From: Bacteroidales bacterium | GTDB lineage: Bacteria; Bacteroidota; Bacteroidia; Bacteroidales; P3 | Assembly (NCBI GenBank): GCA_016281475.1 | Contig: JAEEIS010000212.1 | Coordinates: forward strand, 1-15,716 | DNA length: 15,716 nucleotides | Direction: 5' to 3' | Part shown: one piece after another, positions 5,467 through 12,882 of the stretch | Position numbering within the stretch: position 1 is the stretch's first letter | How the letters are laid out: every line of letters starts with the position of its first letter | Program-made: the position numbers and the translations under genes | Notes under the pieces: model-generated | The model's input: the letters and a program-made list of their open reading frames with translations, nothing else | What the model was told of the DNA's origin: nothing | The model's database searches: none

Positions 5467-8400
5467 ATTTAATAATCCTCCTCACCACATTAATTCTCCC
5501 ACCCGTCACGCGCACGTAGTAAGCCCCTTGCGGCAGCTGCGAGGTGGCGAGGGCGACCGTGGTTGTCTGATTGGGAATCGTCGTGGCCAAGCACACTCTT
5601 CCGGCCATGTCGACAACCTCCACCCTGACCACCCCACAGGCGGCGGGCAGGTGGAGCACCACATCTGCCGTGGTGGGATTGGGAAGGATCTGCACCCGAG
5701 AGTCGTCCTCCGCGTCGCCGATGCCGCTGTAGGTGGTGGTGACGGTGAGGCGGGGAGTCCAGTTCTCGCCATAGAAACTGTCGCCGCATACGGAGCGCAC
5801 CACTATGTCGTAGGTCGTCTCGCCCGTGAGGCCCGTGAGCAGAAAAGGATGGTGGTCGGCCTCAACCATCACGCCCGTGCCCTGGTCGAAACCCTGCAGC
5901 CCCCACTCCACCTGCCACGACTGCGGAGACACCATTCCCCCACTCCCCGCTTCCCAGTCCAGCAGCACGCTGTTGCCGCCCACCTCCAGGGCGGCGAGGC
6001 CCGTGGCATCGGGGCAGGTGGCAGTCTCGAAGGTGATGGTGTCGCTCCACTGACTGGGCTCGTCAACATACTCGCACGTCACCTCCACGGCAGCACGGTA
6101 GCGCGCAGCGGGATTGAGGTTCCACAGGCGGCATCTGGCCAGGATGGTGTTGGCAATGGTGTCGTACGACGGCCCCCACACGTGCACACGGTAGCTGATG
6201 TTGTTGCCATCGGGTGTCCACCTCAAGAGAGCCGTACTGCCAGTCACTTCCGACACCTGCAAGCCCAACGGCGGCAGGCAGGGTATATCGGCCGTGTTGA
6301 ACGACCCCATCGCCCAGTTGGACACACTAGTGGTATCGCAATACTGACGCACATGATAGACATAATCGTACCCAAACTCAAAGCGGGTGACCGTGTAGCT
6401 AGTGTCAGTAAGAGGCACATTATTCTCAATCCAGAAGTCTCGGTCGGCACGACGGTAGCCGAAAAGGTATCGGCTGGCAGCAGTATCGCCATCAGACACC
6501 TCCCGTCTCCGACGCCAACGCACGGTGACATCGTCGGTACTCACCCGTGGCGCAAGAAGTTGTGGTGGCAGGCAGCTGTTTGACGGACACATCTCGACCG
6601 TCATCACACAGCGATAATCGCATAAGGCTCCGTCGACCAAACCGCCGTGGAGAGTCCCTGCGGACGAGCAATCAATATTTTCGCTGTCGCTATAGAAGGA
6701 GACTGTCATGGAATTGGAATAGGTGGTCACAAAATAGCGGTTGCCGCTAAGCCGATGCTGGGAGTTGTCGTCGATGGCTACAACGATGTTGCTGCTGCCG
6801 TCGTAAGGAAATGGACTGTCGAACACAATCCGGTTCCACCCACGCGAGCAGTTGAGGTTGCCTATATAGACCGGCATCAGGTCTGTAGACGGCACCACAT
6901 CGCTGGTTGACGAGAATTCGCTGAGCGTGGTATGTCCAAGATAGATAGTGCAGTTTGTCTTGCCTTCGACAGAATAGGACGAGCCGTAGAGGAAGTTAAT
7001 GGCCGTTATCTCGCCACGGCCCTGCAGCTCGGATGCAAGAATAATCTGCTGGGTGTAACTGTATGGGTAGAAGAGATGGATGGGCATAACATACGAACCG
7101 TACATGCTTTGAGGATTGCCGACGGTATCAGTCATGCCTCCGCTACAGGCTAATGTGGAAAAAACATAGAGAGTCGACGCGTGAATCACCGAACCGTCGC
7201 AGAGTCGGCTCACTCGCACCTTGTAGGTGGTGCCGGGTAGGAGGTTCAGATACTGGAAATGTGTGTCATGCACCGTATCGGATGAAAGAAGCGCACCTCC
7301 CGTTTCGTATAGCTGCACACGGTAGTCGGCCTCCTCATCACCATGCCAACGGACGATGGCTGAGACTGCAGTGACGTTAGTGGCACGTACGGAGTAGGGT
7401 CGCTGGCATTGGGGATGTTGGATACTGACATCGCTGATGGCGGCGGGTTGTCCCGTGACAACGCTCAACAACGGTGAGTAGTCAGTACATCCATACCAAT
7501 AGAACACCAATCGGTGCACACCCGAGATGCTGTCAAGAACGGCAGAATAGTCACTCCACGGATGAGCACCAGAGATATTGACAACGGGCACAAGGTCTCC
7601 CAACTGACCCCACGGCGACTGGGTTGCCACAGCAGAGGGGGCTAACAGTGGGAGGGCAGGGTCGGTGAGAAAAACGGCCAGACCGTCGTAATAGAGATTG
7701 CCAGTGTGCACACCGTCGATAATAGCACGGAACGAAAGGACGAAACTGGTATCGACAGTTCCAAAGTCGATGTCGCGATAGGCTACGGCGTTAACAATCA
7801 CGTGGGAGAGTGTACTGCGGGTGCTGCCACTATCGGCAGAAATGTACATACACGGATCAGCCCGTCCGTCCACCGTGCCACGATACCAGCCTATTCCGTT
7901 CGAGAGCGTCTGCCAGCAGCCCCATTCGCTCATCGATGCGAAGTCGTAGTCGTAAGGAACAGACGCCGGGACCTGTTGGGTGACGAAATATCCTGGAGCA
8001 CTGCACCATTCAGACGTATCGCCCGAAGGGCACAGGTTGCGCACATAGAAGTCGTAGCCTGTGGCAGGTGTTAGCCCCGCAACCGCCAACGAGGAGGTGG
8101 TGGCAACAAGACGTGTGCCTGTGCCCAATGCCGCTCCGTGTGGCATATATTCCACCTGCCATCCGGCCGAGGCACCCCGGCTCCTCCATGCAAGGTGGGC
8201 AGTGGTGGCCGATGGGCTATTGGCCGTGAGGCTATAGGGACGTTGGCATGAACCGATGGGTTCGATGGCGACACTGTCGAGATACACCGTGTTGTGGTAT
8301 GCACCATCCAGTGGCATAGACACAAAGGTGACATACCGTCCCAGTCCCACAGCCCCCACAAGCGGCACCTCATAGACGACGGGCTGGGGCGTGAGCGCAA

Positions 8401-11400
8401 TGGTGTCAATCGGGCTGAACGAAAGCATGTCGCCCTCAGTTTGGCACACACCGACAATCAGGTAGTGCGAACGGGCTACAGAATACTCGGCATCGCTATG
8501 TGCCCTGACGGACACCTGCAACGACGAGAGGGGGAAACGCACCGTGTCGACGGCAGGCAGTATGGCATACGCCCTAGTAGGCGATGCCGGCATGCAGAAC
8601 AAGCGTCGTTGCGACCCGTCGCCCAAATCCTCCACTACGTATGGATATCCGTCCCTGCCGCCGCACTCCCAGCAGGGAGGCCGCGACCCCTCACCCACAC
8701 CCAGATGGGCAAAATCCTGAACATAGGGCAGACTCTCTATCTCGCCACACTCCGTGACGAACGAGACGACCAAGGACCTCTGCGAGCTGTCCTCGCCACA
8801 GATGGCGCGCACATAGACATCGTAGCGCGTGGAATGGCTGAGCCCTGTCAGCCGGACGCTGTCCAGCGTCGTGCCCACCACGCTGCCCGTGCCCAGCACA
8901 AATCCCGCAGGGCCGTACTCCACCTCGTAGTTGCGCACACGGTTCCCATCCCACTGCACCACAGCCGTCGTCAGACCGATGCGGTCCACCGTCACCATTC
9001 GCGGACGCGGGCAGGAGGGCAGGAGGTCGATAGTCAGGTCGTCGACATACATCATATTGTAGTACTGAGGTCCAAGCCATCCCTCCGTCATCAGGGCCAC
9101 ATGCCGACCCTCGCCCCGGTAACTGTCCAAGGGCACCTCATGCATCACCCACTGCTGCGGCACAGCATTAGTCACTCGTGCCACCTCCACAAAGGTGCCA
9201 CAATCGTCTGGGTCGTCCATCACGCCTACAATTAGGGGGAAATAGCCCACACGCCCCATATCGTATGCAAAAAACTGCACCTGCAGCGTGCTTACATCCA
9301 TGTCCATCACAGGCGTGGCAATATAGCATCGCCGAGTCGACCCATCGGTGTGCAACCCCATCGACCACTGCCCACTGTGGGCATACGCATTGCTGACAAA
9401 CGGGAAGGGTGGGAACATGCTGCGATGCCAGCAGGGCTCGAATGGGTCTTCCCAGACCAAAGAGGCCGTGAAATGCTCAAAATCTTCCATCAGCGGCAGC
9501 AACCCGACAGGTGCGCACTGGGTGGAGAATGTGGCACGGGCGTATGCCATTGTGTCGCCACAGAGAGGCACGACCCTCACCTCGTAGGAACTGAATGCCT
9601 CGAGCGGAGTGAGACAATAGTAGTTGGTGTCGACACCCCTTGCCGCCACGGTCCACGCCCTGTCGCCCCGCAGCTTGTAAAACACATCCCAACTGGTCTC
9701 CCCATAACCAGGTATCCATTCGAGATGGGCGGCATAAGGTTCCATCTGCCTTACCGTGAGGGTGGGAGCCACACACTGTGCCTCTCTACTACATTGCATG
9801 AAATGGAACCGTACAGTCGGACGGTAGTGGCTCACGGCAGCAGAACCCGATGCCGCGTTGGCAGGAATGAAAGGATTGTAAATCAAGTAGCTGTACACCG
9901 TGCTATTCACATCCGTCAGAGCGCTGTACCCATAGAATAGCGACGACTGCAGCGCAGAGGTGTCGGCATCGTTCACCATCATGGTGACGACCAAATTGCC
10001 CACGCCATCCCACGAGAATGGACGGTCGAATTCGAAATGCACCATGCCGCTCGTACCCGCCGCGTGAAGGGCAGGACCATACACTCGCTGACCATCCAAC
10101 ACCTCCTCCATATCCTCTGCCGACGCATAGCTTGAAGCCGAAGTGGTGGCAACATAGATGGAAATAATCATGTCACGGGCATTGTTCGTAAAAATATAGT
10201 CCATGCCCGATATCAGCCCCGTGTCAGCCCCGTGGGCCGTCAACGTATCGGCTGTATAGATACTCTGGCAAAGCGAATAGGGATAATAATACGACACCGG
10301 CACACCCATCGTCAGGTATGCGCCCGAGTCGCACTGCACCGTGTCGGCAGTGGCCGTGTCGCCCTCCGCGCATGGGAGCGACAGGGTTGTGAAACCCACG
10401 GTATCCCATACGCTGAGGCTGTCGTCCCCACAATGAGCCCGCACCCATGCCCTGTATACCGTACCCGGCACCAATCCCGAAAACTGGCAGCACGACTCGG
10501 TACAGGCGAGGCGCAGGCAACTGTCGGGCGGCGTCCCCACACCGCCGGAACTCGACGGCGACATCGCCTGCCCCACCCGCACCTCATAATAGTCGGGCTC
10601 ATTCACAGTGCCAGGACACACGTCCCACTCCAACAGTGCGCCCACCGTGCCCACCTGGCCAACCGACAGTCGGCGCACCTGCTGGCACGGTGTCATGGCC
10701 TCAATAGCCACATTGTCAAAAAACAGGCTGCCATGCCCGTCATCTGCGACGCTACCCGTATCGCGAATGGCAATATACAGCACCTGCCCAGAATCCCTGA
10801 CACCCGCATCCCCATAGTTCAAAAACTCCACCACATAATCCTCCCAAATCTCCGAATCCACACGCACACCGCCCACCGTCTCGAAGGTACCCTCATCCAT
10901 CGGATTCGTCATCACCCCCACCTCAATATAACGGGATATAGGAGAATTTACCCTACACCGGAACGACAGCTGCAGCCCGCCAATATCCAACACATCGCCG
11001 TCGATGCCCGGCAGCACCGCATAACGATACGAATTTGCCGCCGTAGACCAGCGGAGCACCCTTCCGTCGCCGGACAAAACCGTGGTCGATAAACTGCCAC
11101 CCGTCAACAGCCTCTGCCAACAAGGCACAAAACCCGACGAAGGCACCGATTCGAAATCCTCCACATACGGCAGCGCCACAATCGGCACACAAGGCGTATG
11201 CACCGGCAGCGACACCGTGTCGGTCGTGTCCAAAACGCATACAGTGCGGACGTATACACGATAGTCCGTATTGGGAGTGAGCGAGGCAAACACGGCCTGC
11301 GCGCTATTCACACTGTAGGACACTCCCTGTCCATAAGTCTGGTTAGCCAAATCCAGTTCCACCAACCACTCCGTAGCACCGCCCTCGCTCAAATCGTTCC

Positions 11401-12118
11401 AATGGAGGGTGAACGAGGTGGATGTCAACGGGTCGGCATAGAGCCCTGTCGGCATGGGACACTCCGGCCTGACGAAAAGCAGGTTGTCCACGGCCGCAGG
11501 CGGCTGTCCGCCCGTATTATCGTCGTTATACCACATAAACACCAAGTAGAAAGTGTCGGCCTCCTCCACAACCGTCTCGCCCTCCATCGTGTGCCATGTG
11601 GAAACTCTGCAAAGAGGGCCTCCACCGTCGAGCGGCACACAGTCCGGCGGTAGTGCCTGCAATTCCCTGGTAGCACCAATGACCGACCCAATGAGGAACA
11701 GACCCGCCATCGGCGCCCTCGTATCCGGCATCAAAAACACACGCAGATAGTCCACCGAATCTGCACCAGAGTATTCCTCTCCATTGCAACGCCAGTCATA
11801 GCTGTAATGGCAGACACCCCTTGGCAGCACCACCCGCCTATAGGCGTAGACGACACTACCCATGTAAGGGTTGTAGGTGTTTGACCTGTTTGACTCGTAG
11901 TGGTCCCACGTCACATACAGCCTGCCGCCCTCCGACGCTTCGGAGGGTATGGTGCCGAAGGTCCAGTAATTCGTCTGACCGCCGTTCTCCAGCTGCCAGC
12001 CCGCCGTGTCCGACGGGTGGTCGAAGTCGCAGTAATACACAGTGTCCTGCGCCACGGCCGCCAACGGCAGCACCGCCGCCGCCAAGGCTGTCAAAATAAT
12101 AATAGAGCATCTCATCAT
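5453..12118 (-). CDS. Giant T9SS-secreted FN3/jelly-roll surface protein
   Basis: The product is 2221 residues; Met-2 is an equally possible start. A signal peptide (ends near AVAQ, 21-24) is followed by a mosaic. Jelly-roll (choice-of-anchor J / cleaved-adhesin-like) modules lie at about 25-217, 312-475, 870-1032, 1127-1287 and 1385-1567; most start with LPYVEDF-like strands and a PCW motif and end in strands such as FFDNVAIE or YVDDLTID. Nine FN3 modules start near 219, 478, 781, 1035, 1290, 1570, 1848, 1946 and 2034. Each opens with a Cys, has a W in strand C, and nearly all carry a second Cys in a YVRxxC-like strand. Two copies of another beta module (about 583-777 and 1658-1845) share YPYS, a QxI strand and a VVxMMxN/VVAIDDN strand. 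Residues about 2141-2219 are a T9SS type A sorting domain (ILPNPTTADVVLHL, VVDMAGRV, LPQGAYYVRV). It should cross the outer membrane by T9SS and be surface-anchored or released. An adhesin or glycan-binding role is likely; no protease or glycosidase motif is seen. Confidence 0.92.
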   Translation of the reverse strand: MMRCSIIILTALAAAVLPLAAVAQDTVYYCDFDHPSDTAGWQLENGGQTNYWTFGTIPSEASEGGRLYVTWDHYESNRSNTYNPYMGSVVYAYRRVVLPRGVCHYSYDWRCNGEEYSGADSVDYLRVFLMPDTRAPMAGLFLIGSVIGATRELQALPPDCVPLDGGGPLCRVSTWHTMEGETVVEEADTFYLVFMWYNDDNTGGQPPAAVDNLLFVRPECPMPTGLYADPLTSTSFTLHWNDLSEGGATEWLVELDLANQTYGQGVSYSVNSAQAVFASLTPNTDYRVYVRTVCVLDTTDTVSLPVHTPCVPIVALPYVEDFESVPSSGFVPCWQRLLTGGSLSTTVLSGDGRVLRWSTAANSYRYAVLPGIDGDVLDIGGLQLSFRCRVNSPISRYIEVGVMTNPMDEGTFETVGGVRVDSEIWEDYVVEFLNYGDAGVRDSGQVLYIAIRDTGSVADDGHGSLFFDNVAIEAMTPCQQVRRLSVGQVGTVGALLEWDVCPGTVNEPDYYEVRVGQAMSPSSSGGVGTPPDSCLRLACTESCCQFSGLVPGTVYRAWVRAHCGDDSLSVWDTVGFTTLSLPCAEGDTATADTVQCDSGAYLTMGVPVSYYYPYSLCQSIYTADTLTAHGADTGLISGMDYIFTNNARDMIISIYVATTSASSYASAEDMEEVLDGQRVYGPALHAAGTSGMVHFEFDRPFSWDGVGNLVVTMMVNDADTSALQSSLFYGYSALTDVNSTVYSYLIYNPFIPANAASGSAAVSHYRPTVRFHFMQCSREAQCVAPTLTVRQMEPYAAHLEWIPGYGETSWDVFYKLRGDRAWTVAARGVDTNYYCLTPLEAFSSYEVRVVPLCGDTMAYARATFSTQCAPVGLLPLMEDFEHFTASLVWEDPFEPCWHRSMFPPFPFVSNAYAHSGQWSMGLHTDGSTRRCYIATPVMDMDVSTLQVQFFAYDMGRVGYFPLIVGVMDDPDDCGTFVEVARVTNAVPQQWVMHEVPLDSYRGEGRHVALMTEGWLGPQYYNMMYVDDLTIDLLPSCPRPRMVTVDRIGLTTAVVQWDGNRVRNYEVEYGPAGFVLGTGSVVGTTLDSVRLTGLSHSTRYDVYVRAICGEDSSQRSLVVSFVTECGEIESLPYVQDFAHLGVGEGSRPPCWECGGRDGYPYVVEDLGDGSQRRLFCMPASPTRAYAILPAVDTVRFPLSSLQVSVRAHSDAEYSVARSHYLIVGVCQTEGDMLSFSPIDTIALTPQPVVYEVPLVGAVGLGRYVTFVSMPLDGAYHNTVYLDSVAIEPIGSCQRPYSLTANSPSATTAHLAWRSRGASAGWQVEYMPHGAALGTGTRLVATTSSLAVAGLTPATGYDFYVRNLCPSGDTSEWCSAPGYFVTQQVPASVPYDYDFASMSEWGCWQTLSNGIGWYRGTVDGRADPCMYISADSGSTRSTLSHVIVNAVAYRDIDFGTVDTSFVLSFRAIIDGVHTGNLYYDGLAVFLTDPALPLLAPSAVATQSPWGQLGDLVPVVNISGAHPWSDYSAVLDSISGVHRLVFYWYGCTDYSPLLSVVTGQPAAISDVSIQHPQCQRPYSVRATNVTAVSAIVRWHGDEEADYRVQLYETGGALLSSDTVHDTHFQYLNLLPGTTYKVRVSRLCDGSVIHASTLYVFSTLACSGGMTDTVGNPQSMYGSYVMPIHLFYPYSYTQQIILASELQGRGEITAINFLYGSSYSVEGKTNCTIYLGHTTLSEFSSTSDVVPSTDLMPVYIGNLNCSRGWNRIVFDSPFPYDGSSNIVVAIDDNSQHRLSGNRYFVTTYSNSMTVSFYSDSENIDCSSAGTLHGGLVDGALCDYRCVMTVEMCPSNSCLPPQLLAPRVSTDDVTVRWRRRREVSDGDTAASRYLFGYRRADRDFWIENNVPLTDTSYTVTRFEFGYDYVYHVRQYCDTTSVSNWAMGSFNTADIPCLPPLGLQVSEVTGSTALLRWTPDGNNISYRVHVWGPSYDTIANTILARCRLWNLNPAARYRAAVEVTCEYVDEPSQWSDTITFETATCPDATGLAALEVGGNSVLLDWEAGSGGMVSPQSWQVEWGLQGFDQGTGVMVEADHHPFLLTGLTGETTYDIVVRSVCGDSFYGENWTPRLTVTTTYSGIGDAEDDSRVQILPNPTTADVVLHLPAACGVVRVEVVDMAGRVCLATTIPNQTTTVALATSQLPQGAYYVRVTGGRINVVRRIIKLNGE
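5462..5698 (-). other. T9SS C-terminal sorting domain of the giant protein
   Basis: This segment codes for residues about 2141-2219. It shows the three features of the Por secretion tail: a PNPTTADVVLHL opening, a central VRVEVVDMAGRV strand pair, and a closing LPQGAYYVRVTGG followed by VVRRIIKL. In the family this domain guides proteins through the T9SS translocon and is normally cleaved on export. It is strong evidence that the organism has a T9SS. Confidence 0.9.
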
Positions 12119-12333
12119 ATCAATATTTTACATTATCGTTATTCCCAAACAAAAACACCTCCACACAAAATCCCCTTTCGAGAAGGACACAACTCCCCCA
12201 TTTAATTTTTTGCCATCCACTATACAGAAGGTGCGAAACAATGACAATATCCGACATCGCATCTCGACAATAAACATTTATTAGCGCCCCTCTCCTCTTC
12301 TGCCTTCACCCCCAATACGCTGCTGCTTCCACC

Positions 12334-12375
12334 CAGTACGGGACAGACACCGGTGCCAGCCCCGACAACCTCTAC
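12334..12375. repeat. Dispersed palindromic repeat, copy 2 (intergenic)
   Basis: This matches copy 1 at 3585-3624. The core here, GACACCGGTGCC (12346-12357), carries a T-to-C change that breaks the perfect palindrome at one pair. It lies about 215 bases upstream of the giant gene, so it would be in its 5' leader only if transcription starts further upstream. Confidence 0.7.
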
Positions 12376-12428
12376 CTTTCAAAAAATACACCCTCTACAT
12401 AATAGACCCGAAAAGATCAAAAAAGTGT

Positions 12429-12510
12429 CATTTTTTAACATTTTTCCGCCATTTTTTACGATTATTTAACACATTTTTCTATTTTAACATTTTTTACAGC
12501 CATTTTTCCT
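12429..12510. promoter_or_regulatory. AT-rich block with repeated TTTAACA boxes upstream of the giant gene
   Basis: On the plus strand, TTTTAACATTTTT occurs at 12433-12445 and again at 12482-12494, each followed a few bases later by GCCATTTTT (near 12448-12456 and 12499-12507). A third TTTAACA is at 12465-12471. The repeat spacing is 49 bases. The minus-strand reading is TGTTAAA, upstream of the giant gene. It could be a binding site for a regulator or an UP-like element. The call is by pattern only. Confidence 0.35.
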
Positions 12511-12613
12511 CTATAAACCCCGCCCTTAATCCCACCTGGCTTTTACCAACCGCCGTATTTTGGGGCATCGTTCATCCATTCTTCTTCGCCCCTATAGCCT
12601 AGAAATGCGTCCT

Positions 12614-12643
12614 TATCGGTAGGAATCGGTAAGAATCGGTAGG
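12614..12643. repeat. Three tandem 10-base repeats
   Basis: The unit AATCGGTAGG occurs three times back to back with small changes (first base T in copy 1; A for G at position 9 in copy 2). The block lies about 40 bases beyond the terminator hairpin, in the direction of the giant gene. No function is evident. Confidence 0.7.
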
Positions 12644-12684
12644 GAGGAGGGCGAAGTGGGGGGTGTGGATGGGGGAATAATAAA

Positions 12685-12716
12685 AGAGTGGCCGTCCGAT
12701 TGCGGACGGCCGCTCT
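12685..12716 (-). terminator. Rho-independent terminator for the M16 protease gene
   Basis: GGCCGTCCG (12690-12698) and CGGACGGCC (12703-12711) form a perfect 9-base-pair GC-rich stem with a 4-base loop. AGAG/CTCT pairs extend it to 12685-12716 across one mismatch. On the minus strand the stem is followed by TTTTATTATT, a good T tract. It lies 166 bases after the M16 stop. The plus strand is also T-rich after the stem (GTTTGTTTGTTG), so it could work both ways, but no plus-strand gene leads into it. Confidence 0.8.
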
Positions 12717-12739
12717 GTTTGTTTGTTGTTTAAAGTTGG

Positions 12740-12882
12740 GAGGGGGTGAGCCCTCATTGTTATCACTCGAATGGAGTGGACTTGCTCCCATTCGGTCGCG
12801 AGTCCCACTCGCTTGCTTCGGGCTTGCTGCGTGAGCCCTAGGTTGCCCGGAAGAGCGATAGGGTCACGACCCTTTCGCTCTT
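12740..12882 (-). other. Highly structured 3' untranslated region of the M16 gene
   Basis: Between the M16 stop and the terminator there are several hairpins. The largest is 12851-12865 with 12868-12882: 15-base arms, one mismatch, 2-base loop, starting on the last base of the stop codon. Others are GGGCT/AGCCC (12820-12824 with 12834-12838), CGAATGG/CCATTCG (12769-12775 with 12788-12794) and GAGGG/CCCTC around 12740-12755. The large hairpin has no T tract, so it is more likely an mRNA-end stabiliser or repeat element than a terminator. A 3'UTR-derived small RNA ending at 12685 is possible. Confidence 0.45.
12806..12825. repeat. Duplicate of the 3' coding end of the M16 gene
   Basis: Bases 12806-12825 match 12883-12902, which encode the last residues of the protease (KPEASE and most of the stop), at 18 of 20 positions, with both differences being transitions. 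The copy lies 77 bases away in the 3' untranslated region and keeps the same orientation. Confidence 0.65.

Larger units (their letters stand above)
12119..12684. other. 566-base gene-free upstream region of the giant gene
   Basis: No credible protein-coding gene is seen on either strand, and no tRNA-like cloverleaf was recognised. The region holds, from the giant gene outward: an AT-rich leader (12119-12290), a pyrimidine-rich plus-strand stretch (12288-12333), a palindromic repeat copy (12334-12375), an AT-rich block with direct repeats (12429-12510), and a short tandem repeat (12614-12643). The promoter of the giant gene should be here, but I could not find a TAnnTTTG element with a properly spaced -33 box. 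Confidence 0.6.

Noticed and set aside
5387..6583. 398-codon plus-strand frame starting in heptad array B
   Set aside because: It starts in repeat DNA and runs antisense through the T9SS domain and FN3 modules of the giant gene. Its first residues only mirror the frame in the inverted copy near 4.5 kb.
6550..7450. Stretch of the giant gene that looks less GC-rich than its flanks
   Set aside because: Judged only by eye, and it covers ordinary repeated modules; it does not justify a claim of gene transfer without a computed composition profile.
8294..9235. 313-codon plus-strand frame opposite the giant gene
   Set aside because: It is a shadow of a strongly supported coding region and the peptide has no family features.
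12119..12300. Promoter of the giant gene close to its start
   Set aside because: Several partial TAnnTTTG-like words exist, but none has both a good -7 match and a -33 box at the expected spacing.
12851..12882. Hairpin at the M16 stop as a terminator
   Set aside because: No T tract follows on the minus strand; the better terminator is at 12685-12716.
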